Assembly: GCA_012837465.1 (NCBI GenBank)
Contig: DURG01000283.1
Location: forward strand, 1-13,397
Direction: 5' to 3'
Length of the DNA: 13,397 nt
DNA from: Propionibacterium sp.
GTDB taxonomy: Bacteria; Actinomycetota; Actinomycetes; Propionibacteriales; Propionibacteriaceae
The translations under genes and the position numbers were made by a program. Positions within the stretch are counted from its first letter, which is position 1. Each line of letters opens with the position of its first letter. Of this stretch, positions 6,777 through 13,397 are shown piece after piece. The notes beneath the pieces are model-generated. The model did no database searches. It was not told the origin of the DNA and saw nothing but the letters and a program-made list of their open reading frames with translations.

Positions 6777-7501
6777 TGAGTCGCGAGCTGTTGGTCATCG
6801 GAATGGGCCCAGGTGGTTTCGGCCAGCTGACGTTGGATGCCGTCGACGCCATGAACCGCGTCGACGTGTTCCTCGTGGCCGACCACGAGGAGCGCTCCGA
6901 ACTGGTCTGGCGGCGCAGCGAGGTCATCCGCCGCCACGTGAAGCGCGCCCACCGCATCATCACCGTGCTCGATCCCGCCCACCGCCACCCGGATGACGAC
7001 CTCGACGACGCCCGCCTGGCCACGTACCGCCAGATCATCACGGGCCTCCCGGAGGACGCCGTCATCGGTTTCCTCGCCTGGGGCGACCCGGCGCTGTACG
7101 ACTCAGTTCTCCGGGTGGTCGACGCGCTGCGCCCCACCCTTTCGCTGAAGGTGCGGGTCATCCCGGGCGTCAGCGCGCTGCAGGTGCTGGCTGCAGCGCA
7201 CCAGATTGCGCTCCTGGGCAACCCCGTCCATCTCACGACCGGCCCCCGGCTGCTGTCGGAGTACCGCCCGGATCTGGGCGACGTGGTGGTCTTCGACGAC
7301 GCGGAGCTTGCCTGCCGCGGCCTCGTCGCTGAGTTCCCGGACCTCGAGATCTACTGGGGCGCCTACCTGGGCTCCGACGACGAGGTGCTCGCCAACGGCC
7401 CGCTGTCCAAGGTCATCGACGAGATCAGCGCCCTGCGAGCGCAACTCGAGGGACACCACGGCTGGGTGCACGACACGTACCTGCTGCGCATGCCCTCCTG
7501 A
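6776..7501 (+). CDS. cobF: Precorrin-6A synthase-like methyltransferase (CobF)
   Basis: A 241-residue tetrapyrrole (corrin/porphyrin) methylase. The SAM-binding loop is GMGPGG (9-14). The strongly CobF-like segments are FLAWGDPALYDS (99-110), VIPGVSALQVLAAAHQI (128-144), PVHLTTG (150-156) and YWGAYLGS (193-200), with the C-terminal GWVHDTYLLR. In the aerobic cobalamin pathway CobF methylates C-1 of precorrin-5 and releases the acetyl extruded from C-20 as acetate, giving precorrin-6A. No other cobalamin gene is in this window, so it is either a dispersed pathway gene or an orphan with another role. It starts at GTG 6776 with no Shine-Dalgarno, six bases after a -10 box, and is divergent from the regulator. 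The next gene starts 109 bases later. Confidence 0.85.
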   Translation: MSRELLVIGMGPGGFGQLTLDAVDAMNRVDVFLVADHEERSELVWRRSEVIRRHVKRAHRIITVLDPAHRHPDDDLDDARLATYRQIITGLPEDAVIGFLAWGDPALYDSVLRVVDALRPTLSLKVRVIPGVSALQVLAAAHQIALLGNPVHLTTGPRLLSEYRPDLGDVVVFDDAELACRGLVAEFPDLEIYWGAYLGSDDEVLANGPLSKVIDEISALRAQLEGHHGWVHDTYLLRMPS

Positions 7502-7610
7502 CGGTGCGCCTCCAGCTTCGCATCCATTTGTGAACACGCCGCGTGACGGCCGTCTCGCTTGCTAGCTTTTCCCAGTCACTCAACCCGACGAGGAAAGGGA
7601 GCGTCCAACG
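7502..7610 (+). promoter_or_regulatory. Intergenic region with possible symporter promoter
   Basis: The gap holds TAGCTT (7563-7568), a possible -10 box without a convincing -35, and a good purine-rich ribosome site GAGGAAAGGGA (7590-7600) ahead of the ATG at 7611. TTGTGA (7528-7533) is too far (29 bases) to serve as its -35. This suggests that the symporter has its own promoter rather than relying on the leaderless cobF transcript. Confidence 0.3.
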
Positions 7611-9023
7611 ATGGACCGCCTTCAACAGATTCTGGACGGCATCGCCGGCTTCGTGTGGGGCCCCTGGCTCCTCATCCCACTGCTGCTACTGACCGGCCTC
7701 TGGCTGACCATCAAGCTGCGGGGAATCCAGTTCCGCACGCTCGGCCCGGCGCTGCGCCTGGCCCTGCTGGAGAGGAAGGACCAAGATGCCGAGGGCGGCG
7801 ACATCTCTCAGTACCAGGCCCTCACCACGGCCCTCGCGGCGACGGTGGGCGTCGGCAACATCGTCGGCGTGGCCACCGCCATCTCCATCGGGGGCCCGGG
7901 CGCGCTGTTCTGGATGTGGGTCACCGGCCTGGTCGGCATGGCGTCGAAGTACTCCGAGGCGTTCCTCGCCGTGCGCTTCCGCACCGTCGACGCGAAGGGC
8001 AACGCCTCGGGCGGCCCGCAGTACTACCTCAAGAAGGCCCTGCCCGGGAACTGGGGCGTGGCGCTCAGCGTCATCTTCGCCGTCTTCGCCGTGCTGGCCA
8101 GCTTCGGCATCGGCAACATGACCCAGGGCAACGCCGTCGCCGAGAACCTGCTGAACTCCTTCAACGTGCCGCTGCAGGTCTCCGCCGTCGTCATGGCGGT
8201 CCTGGTCGGCCTCGTCATCCTCGGCGGCATTCGCGTGATCGGTACCGTCACCGCGGCGCTGGTGCCCGTGATGATCGTGTTCTACGTGCTCGCCGCGCTC
8301 TACATCCTCATCGCCAACATCGGCGACGTCCCGGGTGCTCTTGCCCAGATCTTCGGGCAGGCGTTCACCGGCACCGGCATGACCGGCGGCGCGCTCGGCT
8401 CCTTCATGCTCGCCGTCCAGATGGGCGTCGCCCGCGGAATCTTCTCCAACGAGTCCGGCATGGGATCGGCCGCCATAGCCGCGGCCGCCGCCAAGACCAC
8501 CCACCCGGTCCGCCAGGGCCTGGTCTCGATGACCCAGACCTTCATCGACACCATCATCGTCGTGTCCATGACCGGCCTCGTGCTCGTCACCACCGGCGTC
8601 TGGCAGGAGGACGCCAGCGCCGCGGTGCTGACCTCCATGGCCTTCAGCCAGGGCCTGCCCGGCAACTGGGGCGGCTACGTGGTGGCCATCGGCGTGATCC
8701 TGTTCGCCTTCTCCACCATCCTTGGCTGGTCCTACTACGGCGACCGCTGCGTCGAGCGACTCTTCGGGGCGAAGACGACGATCTTCTACCGCATCGCCTT
8801 CACCATCGTCGTCTACGTCGGCGCCACCATCCCGCTGGGCATCGTGTGGTCCTTCGCCGACATCATGAACGGCCTCATGGCGCTGCCGAACCTCGTCGGC
8901 CTACTCATCCTCTCGGGGCTCATCGCCCGCGAGACCGCGCACTACCTGAAGAACGACCCGAAGCTGCGTGCCGGCCGCGCCGAGGTCGACGGATTCATGG
9001 CGGACCAGGTCCGCGAGCCGTAG
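7611..9023 (+). CDS. Alanine/glycine:cation symporter (AGCS family)
   Basis: A 470-residue integral membrane protein that imports alanine or glycine with Na+ (or H+). The family signature is intact at GGPGALFWMWVTGLVG (94-109), preceded by ALAATVGVGNIVGVATAIS (74-92), and the motif RGIFSNESGMGSAA is at 275-288. About eleven hydrophobic segments are visible, beginning near 18-36, 80-112, 150-168 and 190-210 and ending near 422-440, followed by a charged cytoplasmic tail. Length is typical. The ATG at 7611 has a clear upstream ribosome site. The next gene begins 11 bases after its stop, so it heads a likely three-gene unit with the thioesterase and PHP genes. Substrate preference between alanine and glycine cannot be read here. 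Confidence 0.93.
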   Translation: MDRLQQILDGIAGFVWGPWLLIPLLLLTGLWLTIKLRGIQFRTLGPALRLALLERKDQDAEGGDISQYQALTTALAATVGVGNIVGVATAISIGGPGALFWMWVTGLVGMASKYSEAFLAVRFRTVDAKGNASGGPQYYLKKALPGNWGVALSVIFAVFAVLASFGIGNMTQGNAVAENLLNSFNVPLQVSAVVMAVLVGLVILGGIRVIGTVTAALVPVMIVFYVLAALYILIANIGDVPGALAQIFGQAFTGTGMTGGALGSFMLAVQMGVARGIFSNESGMGSAAIAAAAAKTTHPVRQGLVSMTQTFIDTIIVVSMTGLVLVTTGVWQEDASAAVLTSMAFSQGLPGNWGGYVVAIGVILFAFSTILGWSYYGDRCVERLFGAKTTIFYRIAFTIVVYVGATIPLGIVWSFADIMNGLMALPNLVGLLILSGLIARETAHYLKNDPKLRAGRAEVDGFMADQVREP

Positions 9024-9034
9024 TCTCGCATGCC

Positions 9035-9454
9035 ATGAAGGACTCGATGAAGCCCGGCATCACCGGCACCCTCAGCATCACCGTCGACGACTCGCTGACC
9101 GTGCCCTCGGTCAGCGAGCAGTACCCCCGCTTCGACGCGATGCCGCGGGTATTCGCCACCGGCTACATGGTGGCGTTCGCCGAATGCACCTCGATGGAGG
9201 CGATGGCCCCCCACATGGATGATGGTGAGGACTCGGTGGGGGTGGGCGTCGACTTCACCCACACGGCACCCACCCCGGTGGGGTTCACCGTGACCGCCGA
9301 TGCCGAGTTGGTCGAGGTCGACGGCCGGTTCCTCACCTTCACGGTGACCCTGCGCGATGACGCGGGAGTGATCGGTGAGGGTACTCATCGTCGGGCGGTC
9401 ATTGACCGGGCGAAGTTCGACGCCGGCGTGGAGAAGCGACGGTCATCGGTGTGA
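9035..9454 (+). CDS. FlK-like hotdog-fold acyl-CoA thioesterase
   Basis: A 139-residue hotdog-fold protein closely resembling fluoroacetyl-CoA thioesterase FlK of Streptomyces cattleya. With the start at 9035 the FlK catalytic residues fall at identical numbers: T42 and E50 in FATGYMVAFAE, and H76 in THTAPTP. The EGTHRRAVID segment near the C-terminus is also shared. FlK's lid phenylalanine F36 is a methionine here, whereas F33 is kept, so strict fluoroacetyl specificity is doubtful and a general short-chain acyl-CoA thioesterase is more likely. An alternative ATG at 9047 would remove four residues. The first ATG has no clear ribosome site and may depend on readthrough from the symporter 11 bases upstream. 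Its stop overlaps the next gene's GTG by 4 bases. Confidence 0.82.
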   Translation: MKDSMKPGITGTLSITVDDSLTVPSVSEQYPRFDAMPRVFATGYMVAFAECTSMEAMAPHMDDGEDSVGVGVDFTHTAPTPVGFTVTADAELVEVDGRFLTFTVTLRDDAGVIGEGTHRRAVIDRAKFDAGVEKRRSSV

Positions 9455-10464
9455 CCGATCCCGTCTCCGCGCTGCGGGAGTACGCGTTCTGGCTGGAACG
9501 GGACCTGGCGGACACGTATCGCGTCCGGGCCTTCCGCGAGGCGGCCAACCAGGCCGAGGCGATCGACCCGGGGGAGCGGCCCACCACCGAGGCGGGGTGG
9601 CGGGCGCTGAGCGGCTTCGGCCCGAAGACCGCGGCGGTGGCCGCCGCCGCATCGGTGGGCGAGGTGGCACCGAGTCTCGCCGAGCGGCGCGCTGTGGGAG
9701 CCGAAACCCTCGACCCGGCCGGGGACGACCTCCGGGCCCGACTTCGGGGTGACCTCCACACCCACACCACGTGGTCCGACGGCGGCTCCCCGCTGTGGGA
9801 GATGGCGGACGTGGCCGCGGCCCTTGGGCATGAATACGTCGCGATCACCGACCATTCGCCCCGGCTGCGGGTGGCCAACGGGCTCAGCCGTGAGCGCCTC
9901 GTCGCGCAGTGGGCCGAGATCGACGACCTCCAGGCCGCGCGCGACATCCGCATCCTCAAGGGCATCGAGGTCGACATCTTGGCCGATGGCGCCCTCGACC
10001 AGGCCAACGACCTGCTCGCGCGACTCGACGTCGTGGTGGCCTCGGTCCACTCGGGATTGAAGGACGACTCCGCCACCATGACCGCCCGCATGGTCGCGGC
10101 CATCGCCAACCCCCACACGACGGTGCTGGGGCACTGCACCGGACGCAAGTTGAGGTCCGACGGCACGTGGCGGCCCCAGTCCAGCTTCGACGCCGAGATG
10201 GTCTTCGCCGCCTGCGAGATGTTCGGCGTCGCGGTCGAGATCAACTCGCGCCCCGAGCGGCAGGACCCGCCCGACGAGCTGATCGCGCTGGCCGTCGAGG
10301 CAGGCTGCCTGTTCTCGATCGACACGGACGCGCACGCGCCCGGCCAACTCGACTTCCTCAGCTACGGCGCCGCCCGGGCCGCGGTGGCCGGCGTCGACCC
10401 CGACCGGATCATCACCACCTGGCCGGTGGAGCGCCTGCTGGAACACGCGCACCGCCACCGATGA
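9451..10464 (+). CDS. HhH-PHP protein, PolX-like without polymerase core
   Basis: A 337-residue protein with two parts. Residues 1-95 resemble the N-terminal DNA-binding domain of family X polymerases (YRVRAFREAANQAEAI, then a helix-hairpin-helix at LSGFGPKTAA, 53-62). Residues 98-337 form a PHP phosphoesterase domain with its metal ligands visible: H103 and H105 in DLHTHTTWSDGG, D110, H135 in ITDHS, E173 in GIEVDILADG, H200 in SVHSG, H228 in GHCTGRK, and D293/H295 in DTDAH. The nucleotidyl-transfer palm normally between them in bacterial PolX is absent. I infer a metal-dependent phosphoesterase or nuclease acting on DNA ends; the substrate is not known. The start GTG at 9451 shares GTGA with the thioesterase stop. 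Confidence 0.85.
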   Translation: MTDPVSALREYAFWLERDLADTYRVRAFREAANQAEAIDPGERPTTEAGWRALSGFGPKTAAVAAAASVGEVAPSLAERRAVGAETLDPAGDDLRARLRGDLHTHTTWSDGGSPLWEMADVAAALGHEYVAITDHSPRLRVANGLSRERLVAQWAEIDDLQAARDIRILKGIEVDILADGALDQANDLLARLDVVVASVHSGLKDDSATMTARMVAAIANPHTTVLGHCTGRKLRSDGTWRPQSSFDAEMVFAACEMFGVAVEINSRPERQDPPDELIALAVEAGCLFSIDTDAHAPGQLDFLSYGAARAAVAGVDPDRIITTWPVERLLEHAHRHR

Positions 10465-10595
10465 CCGGTCCGCCGCAAGCGGCTCAGGCGCCGGCTCCCA
10501 CGGATAGGCTGAGGTCCAGTACCGCCGGTGCGCGCTAGTGTTGACCCACTGCGCCTCTGGCGCCCTTGACCTGCCGACATCGAGAGGAATACTTC
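10465..10595 (+). promoter_or_regulatory. aceE upstream region with candidate -10 boxes
   Basis: This 131-base gap separates the PHP gene from aceE. TAGGCT (10505-10510) sits in the 9-mer GATAGGCTG, which also occurs at the cobF promoter (6762-6770), and TAGTGT (10536-10541) is a second candidate. Neither has a convincing -35. The aceE ribosome site GAGAGGAA (10582-10589) lies six bases before the GTG at 10596, so this transcript would have a leader of roughly 50 to 80 bases. Confidence 0.35.
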
Positions 10596-13358
10596 GTGAG
10601 TCAGAACGAGGCCGGACCCATCCTCAATGGGCTGCCCACCAATCTGCCCGATATCGACCCCGCGGAGACCGCCGAATGGCTGGAGTCCCTCGACGGTGTG
10701 TTCGACGCGGGCGGCCGCAACCGCGCCCGCTACGTGATGTTGAAGTTGCTGGAGCGTGCCCGTGACCGCCACATCGGCGTCCCGTCGCTGACCGGTACCG
10801 ACTACGTCAACACCATCCCCGCCAGCCGCGAGCCCGCCTTCCCGGGCGACGAGACCCTCGAGCGCGGCATCCGCCGCCTGCTCCGCTGGAACGCCGCCAT
10901 CATGGTGCATCGCGCCCAGCGCCCCGGCATCGGCGTCGGCGGCCACATCGCCTCCTACGCCTCGTCCGCCACGCTCTACGAAGTGGGCATGAACCACTTC
11001 TTCCGCGGCAAGGACCACCCCGGCGGCGGCGACCAGATCTTCTTCCAGGGCCATGCCTCGCCCGGCATGTACGCCCGCGCGTTCCTCGAAGGCCGGCTCG
11101 ACGAGACGGACCTCGACGGCTTCCGTCAGGAGAAGAGCCACATCGTCGACGGCAAGCTCCGCGCCCTACCGAGCTATCCGCACCCGCACCAGCTGCCCGA
11201 TTTCTGGGAGTTCCCCACGGTGTCGATGGGGCTCGGCCCGATCAACGCCATCTACCAGGCGCAGTTCAACCGCTACCTGCACAACCGTGGCATCAAGGAC
11301 ACCTCGGACCAGCGGGTCTGGGCGTTCCTGGGCGACGGCGAGATGGACGAGCCCGAATCGCGTGGCGCGCTGCAACTTGCCGCGAACGAGGAACTCGACA
11401 ACCTGACCTTCGTCGTCAACTGCAACCTGCAGCGCCTCGACGGGCCCGTCCGCGGCAACGGCAAGATCGTCCAGGAGCTCGAGGCGTTCTTCCGCGGCGC
11501 CGGCTGGAACGTCATCAAGATCGTCTGGGGCCGCGGCTGGGATCCGCTGCTGGCCAACGACTCCGAGGGCGCGCTCGTCAACCTGATGAACGCCACCACC
11601 GACGGCGACTTCCAGACCTACAAGGCCAACGACGGCGCGTACGTGCGCAAGCACTTCTTCGAGCGCGATCCGCGCACCGCTGCCATGGTGAAGGACTGGA
11701 GCGACGACGAGATCTGGCGGCTGTCGCGCGGTGGTCACGACTTCACCAAGGTGTACTCCGCCTACAAGGCCGCCACCGAGTTCACCGGCGCCCCCACCGT
11801 CATCCTCGCCCACACCATCAAGGGCTACTTCCTCGGCAAGCACTTCGCTGGCCGCAACGCGACGCACCAGATGAAGAAGCTGGCCCTCGACGACCTCAAG
11901 GGATTCCGCGACCGCGTGAACGCGCCGTTCACCGACGCGCAGCTCGAGGAGGATCCGTACAAGCCCCCGTACCTGCACCCCGGCCAGGACGACCCGCGCA
12001 TCCAGTACCTCCAGGCCCGCCGTCGCGAGCTCGGCGGCTACCTGCCGGAGCGTCGCGGCGACCGCAAGTTCATCTCGCTGCCGCCGGACAAGAGCTACGA
12101 GTCGGCCCGCAAGGGTTCGGGCAATCAGCAGGTGGCCACCACCATGGCCTTCGTGCGTCTGCTGAAGGACCTCATGCGCGACAAGGAGTTCGCGCCGCGC
12201 GTCGTGCCGATCATCCCGGATGAGGCCCGCACGTTCGGCATGGACGCGTTCTTCCCGACGATCAAGATCTACAACCCGCACGGGCAGAACTACACCCCGG
12301 TCGACAACGAGCTGTTCCTCAGCTACCGCGAGTCGAAGAACGGCCAGATCCTCCACACCGGCATCAACGAGGCCGGCTCCGTGGCGGCGTTCTCCGCGGT
12401 CGGCACCTCGTACGCGACGCACGCCGAACCCATGGTGCCGATCTACGTGTTCTACTCGATGTTCGGTTTCCAGCGCACCGGCGACGGCATCTGGGCCGCC
12501 GCGGATCAACTGGCCAGGGGCTTCATGATCGGCGCCACGGCCGGCCGCACCACGCTGACCGGTGAGGGCACCCAGCACATGGACGGCCACTCACCGTTGC
12601 TGGCCTCGACCAACACCTCCGTCGTGAGCTACGACCCGGCCTACGGCTACGAGATCGCCCACATCGTCAAGGATGGCCTGCGCCGCATGTACGGCGAGCA
12701 GCCGGAGGACGTCATCTACTACCTGACGGTCTACAACGAGCCCATCGTGCAGCCCAAGGAACCCGAGGGCGTCGAGGTCGAGGGCATCATCCGCGGCATG
12801 TACCTGCTCAAGGAGGGCAGCTTCGATGGCGTCGGCGAGGACGCCCGCCGCGCGCAGATCCTCGCGTCCGGCGTCGGCGTCCCTTGGGCGCTCGAGGCCC
12901 AGGAACTGCTCAAGGAGGACTACGGCATCGTGGCGGACGTCTGGTCCGTCACCTCGTGGGGCGAACTGCGTCGTGAGGGCCTCGAGTCCGACGAGAAGAA
13001 GTTCCAGGACCCGTTCGGCGAGCACGAGAAGATCTGGGTCGAGCAGAAGCTGGGCGACCGCCCCGGCCCCGTCGTCGCGGTCAGCGACTACATGCGCGCC
13101 GTACCGGATCAGATCCGCCAGTGGGTCCCCGGCGACGACTACCTGACGCTCGGCGCGGACGGCTTCGGCTTCTCCGACACCCGCGCGGCCGCCCGTCGCT
13201 TCTTCCACATCGACGGACCATCCGTTGCGGTGGCCGTGCTCCAGCAGCTCGCCCGCCGCGGCGACATCCCGCAGGAGTGGGCGACCAAGGCGTACGAGAA
13301 GTACCAGCTCGACGACGTCAACGCAGGCACCTCCGGCAACGCCGGAGGCGACGCCTGA
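10596..13358 (+). CDS. aceE: Pyruvate dehydrogenase E1, homodimeric type
   Basis: A 920-residue thiamine-diphosphate enzyme that decarboxylates pyruvate and acetylates the lipoyl E2 component. The ThDP/Mg motif runs from GDGEMDEPES (from 246) to NCNLQRLDGPV (from 275), the expected 30-residue spacing. Other conserved active-site segments are GGHIASYASSATLYEVG (H117), QGHASPGMYARAFLEGRL (H153), HTIKGYFLGKH (H406), INEAGS with the presumed cofactor-activating E592, and THMDGHS-like QHMDGHS (H661, H665). Length and collinearity match the E. coli-type AceE used by actinobacteria. I chose GTG 10596 over the upstream TTG at 10566 because of the ribosome site at 10582-10589. No E2 or E3 gene is visible. 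The product supplies acetyl-CoA to the nearby fab pathway. Confidence 0.97.
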   Translation: MSQNEAGPILNGLPTNLPDIDPAETAEWLESLDGVFDAGGRNRARYVMLKLLERARDRHIGVPSLTGTDYVNTIPASREPAFPGDETLERGIRRLLRWNAAIMVHRAQRPGIGVGGHIASYASSATLYEVGMNHFFRGKDHPGGGDQIFFQGHASPGMYARAFLEGRLDETDLDGFRQEKSHIVDGKLRALPSYPHPHQLPDFWEFPTVSMGLGPINAIYQAQFNRYLHNRGIKDTSDQRVWAFLGDGEMDEPESRGALQLAANEELDNLTFVVNCNLQRLDGPVRGNGKIVQELEAFFRGAGWNVIKIVWGRGWDPLLANDSEGALVNLMNATTDGDFQTYKANDGAYVRKHFFERDPRTAAMVKDWSDDEIWRLSRGGHDFTKVYSAYKAATEFTGAPTVILAHTIKGYFLGKHFAGRNATHQMKKLALDDLKGFRDRVNAPFTDAQLEEDPYKPPYLHPGQDDPRIQYLQARRRELGGYLPERRGDRKFISLPPDKSYESARKGSGNQQVATTMAFVRLLKDLMRDKEFAPRVVPIIPDEARTFGMDAFFPTIKIYNPHGQNYTPVDNELFLSYRESKNGQILHTGINEAGSVAAFSAVGTSYATHAEPMVPIYVFYSMFGFQRTGDGIWAAADQLARGFMIGATAGRTTLTGEGTQHMDGHSPLLASTNTSVVSYDPAYGYEIAHIVKDGLRRMYGEQPEDVIYYLTVYNEPIVQPKEPEGVEVEGIIRGMYLLKEGSFDGVGEDARRAQILASGVGVPWALEAQELLKEDYGIVADVWSVTSWGELRREGLESDEKKFQDPFGEHEKIWVEQKLGDRPGPVVAVSDYMRAVPDQIRQWVPGDDYLTLGADGFGFSDTRAAARRFFHIDGPSVAVAVLQQLARRGDIPQEWATKAYEKYQLDDVNAGTSGNAGGDA
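13330..13348 (+). repeat. Tight GC hairpin in the last aceE codons
   Basis: CCTCCGGC (13330-13337) and GCCGGAGG (13341-13348) form a perfect 8-bp stem with a 3-base loop, ending eight bases before the aceE TGA. It encodes a Gly/Ser/Ala-rich tail, so it is free to vary. No T-run follows within the window, so it is at best a weak terminator or an mRNA 3'-end stabiliser. Confidence 0.45.
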
Positions 13359-13397
13359 GGCAGCCCAGACACCCGAAAACGGCGGGGCCGGTCCACG

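Noticed and set aside
7559..9034. Plus-strand frame running through the symporter into the thioesterase, as if a fusion protein
   Set aside because: The part before 9035 is an out-of-frame Arg/Pro/His-rich shadow of the symporter. The real gene begins at 9035, where the FlK-like sequence starts.
10541..10569. TTGACC (10541-10546) as a -35 box for aceE
   Set aside because: The position 17 bases downstream reads CTTGAC, which does not resemble a -10 box, and other spacings are no better.
11166..12590. Minus-strand open frame of over 470 codons inside aceE
   Set aside because: It is the mirror of conserved aceE coding sequence, with Val/Arg/Glu/His-rich shadow composition.

Overview
This window looks like ordinary chromosomal DNA from a high-GC actinobacterium. 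The evidence is strong G/C preference at third codon positions, frequent GTG starts, 4-base GTGA stop/start overlaps, apparently leaderless promoters, and a gene neighbourhood (aceE, PucR-type fatty-acid regulator, fabD-fabH-acpP-fabF, DUF3145) that I recall as conserved in Streptomyces and, in part, in mycobacteria. I cannot place the genus securely. I saw no mobile element, phage gene, CRISPR array, tRNA or rRNA.

Layout. At the left end a long-armed inverted repeat (1-68) precedes a two-gene plus-strand unit: a DUF3145 protein (202-717), overlapping by 4 bases a kinase-fold phosphotransferase (714-1640). Facing them on the minus strand is the fatty-acid synthase II unit. It reads right to left as fasR-like PucR regulator (5559-6740), fabD (4499-5425), fabH (3507-4502), acpP (3217-3462) and fabF (1830-3086). 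Between fabF and the phosphotransferase lies a short minus-strand coding remnant with its own promoter-like element (about 1641-1809).

To the right, on the plus strand, are an orphan CobF-like tetrapyrrole methylase (6776-7501), an alanine/glycine:cation symporter (7611-9023), an FlK-like hotdog thioesterase (9035-9454), an HhH-PHP protein (9451-10464), and aceE, the homodimeric E1 of pyruvate dehydrogenase (10596-13358).

How they fit together. AceE makes acetyl-CoA. The fab genes load malonate onto ACP (FabD), condense acetyl-CoA with malonyl-ACP (FabH) and elongate (FabF), probably under control of the adjacent FasR-like regulator. The symporter, thioesterase and PHP genes form a probable transcription unit inserted between aceE and the fab block, with no evident link to fatty-acid synthesis.

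The most interesting non-coding feature is the 35-bp gap between fasR and cobF. An 8-bp inverted repeat places a TAGGCT -10 box exactly 6 nt from each start codon, so the two genes appear to use overlapping, mutually exclusive, leaderless promoters. A related box with the same spacing sits before the remnant downstream of fabF. I found no convincing wholly new multi-gene system. The leads are regulatory architecture, a decayed gene, and two enzymes of unclear substrate.
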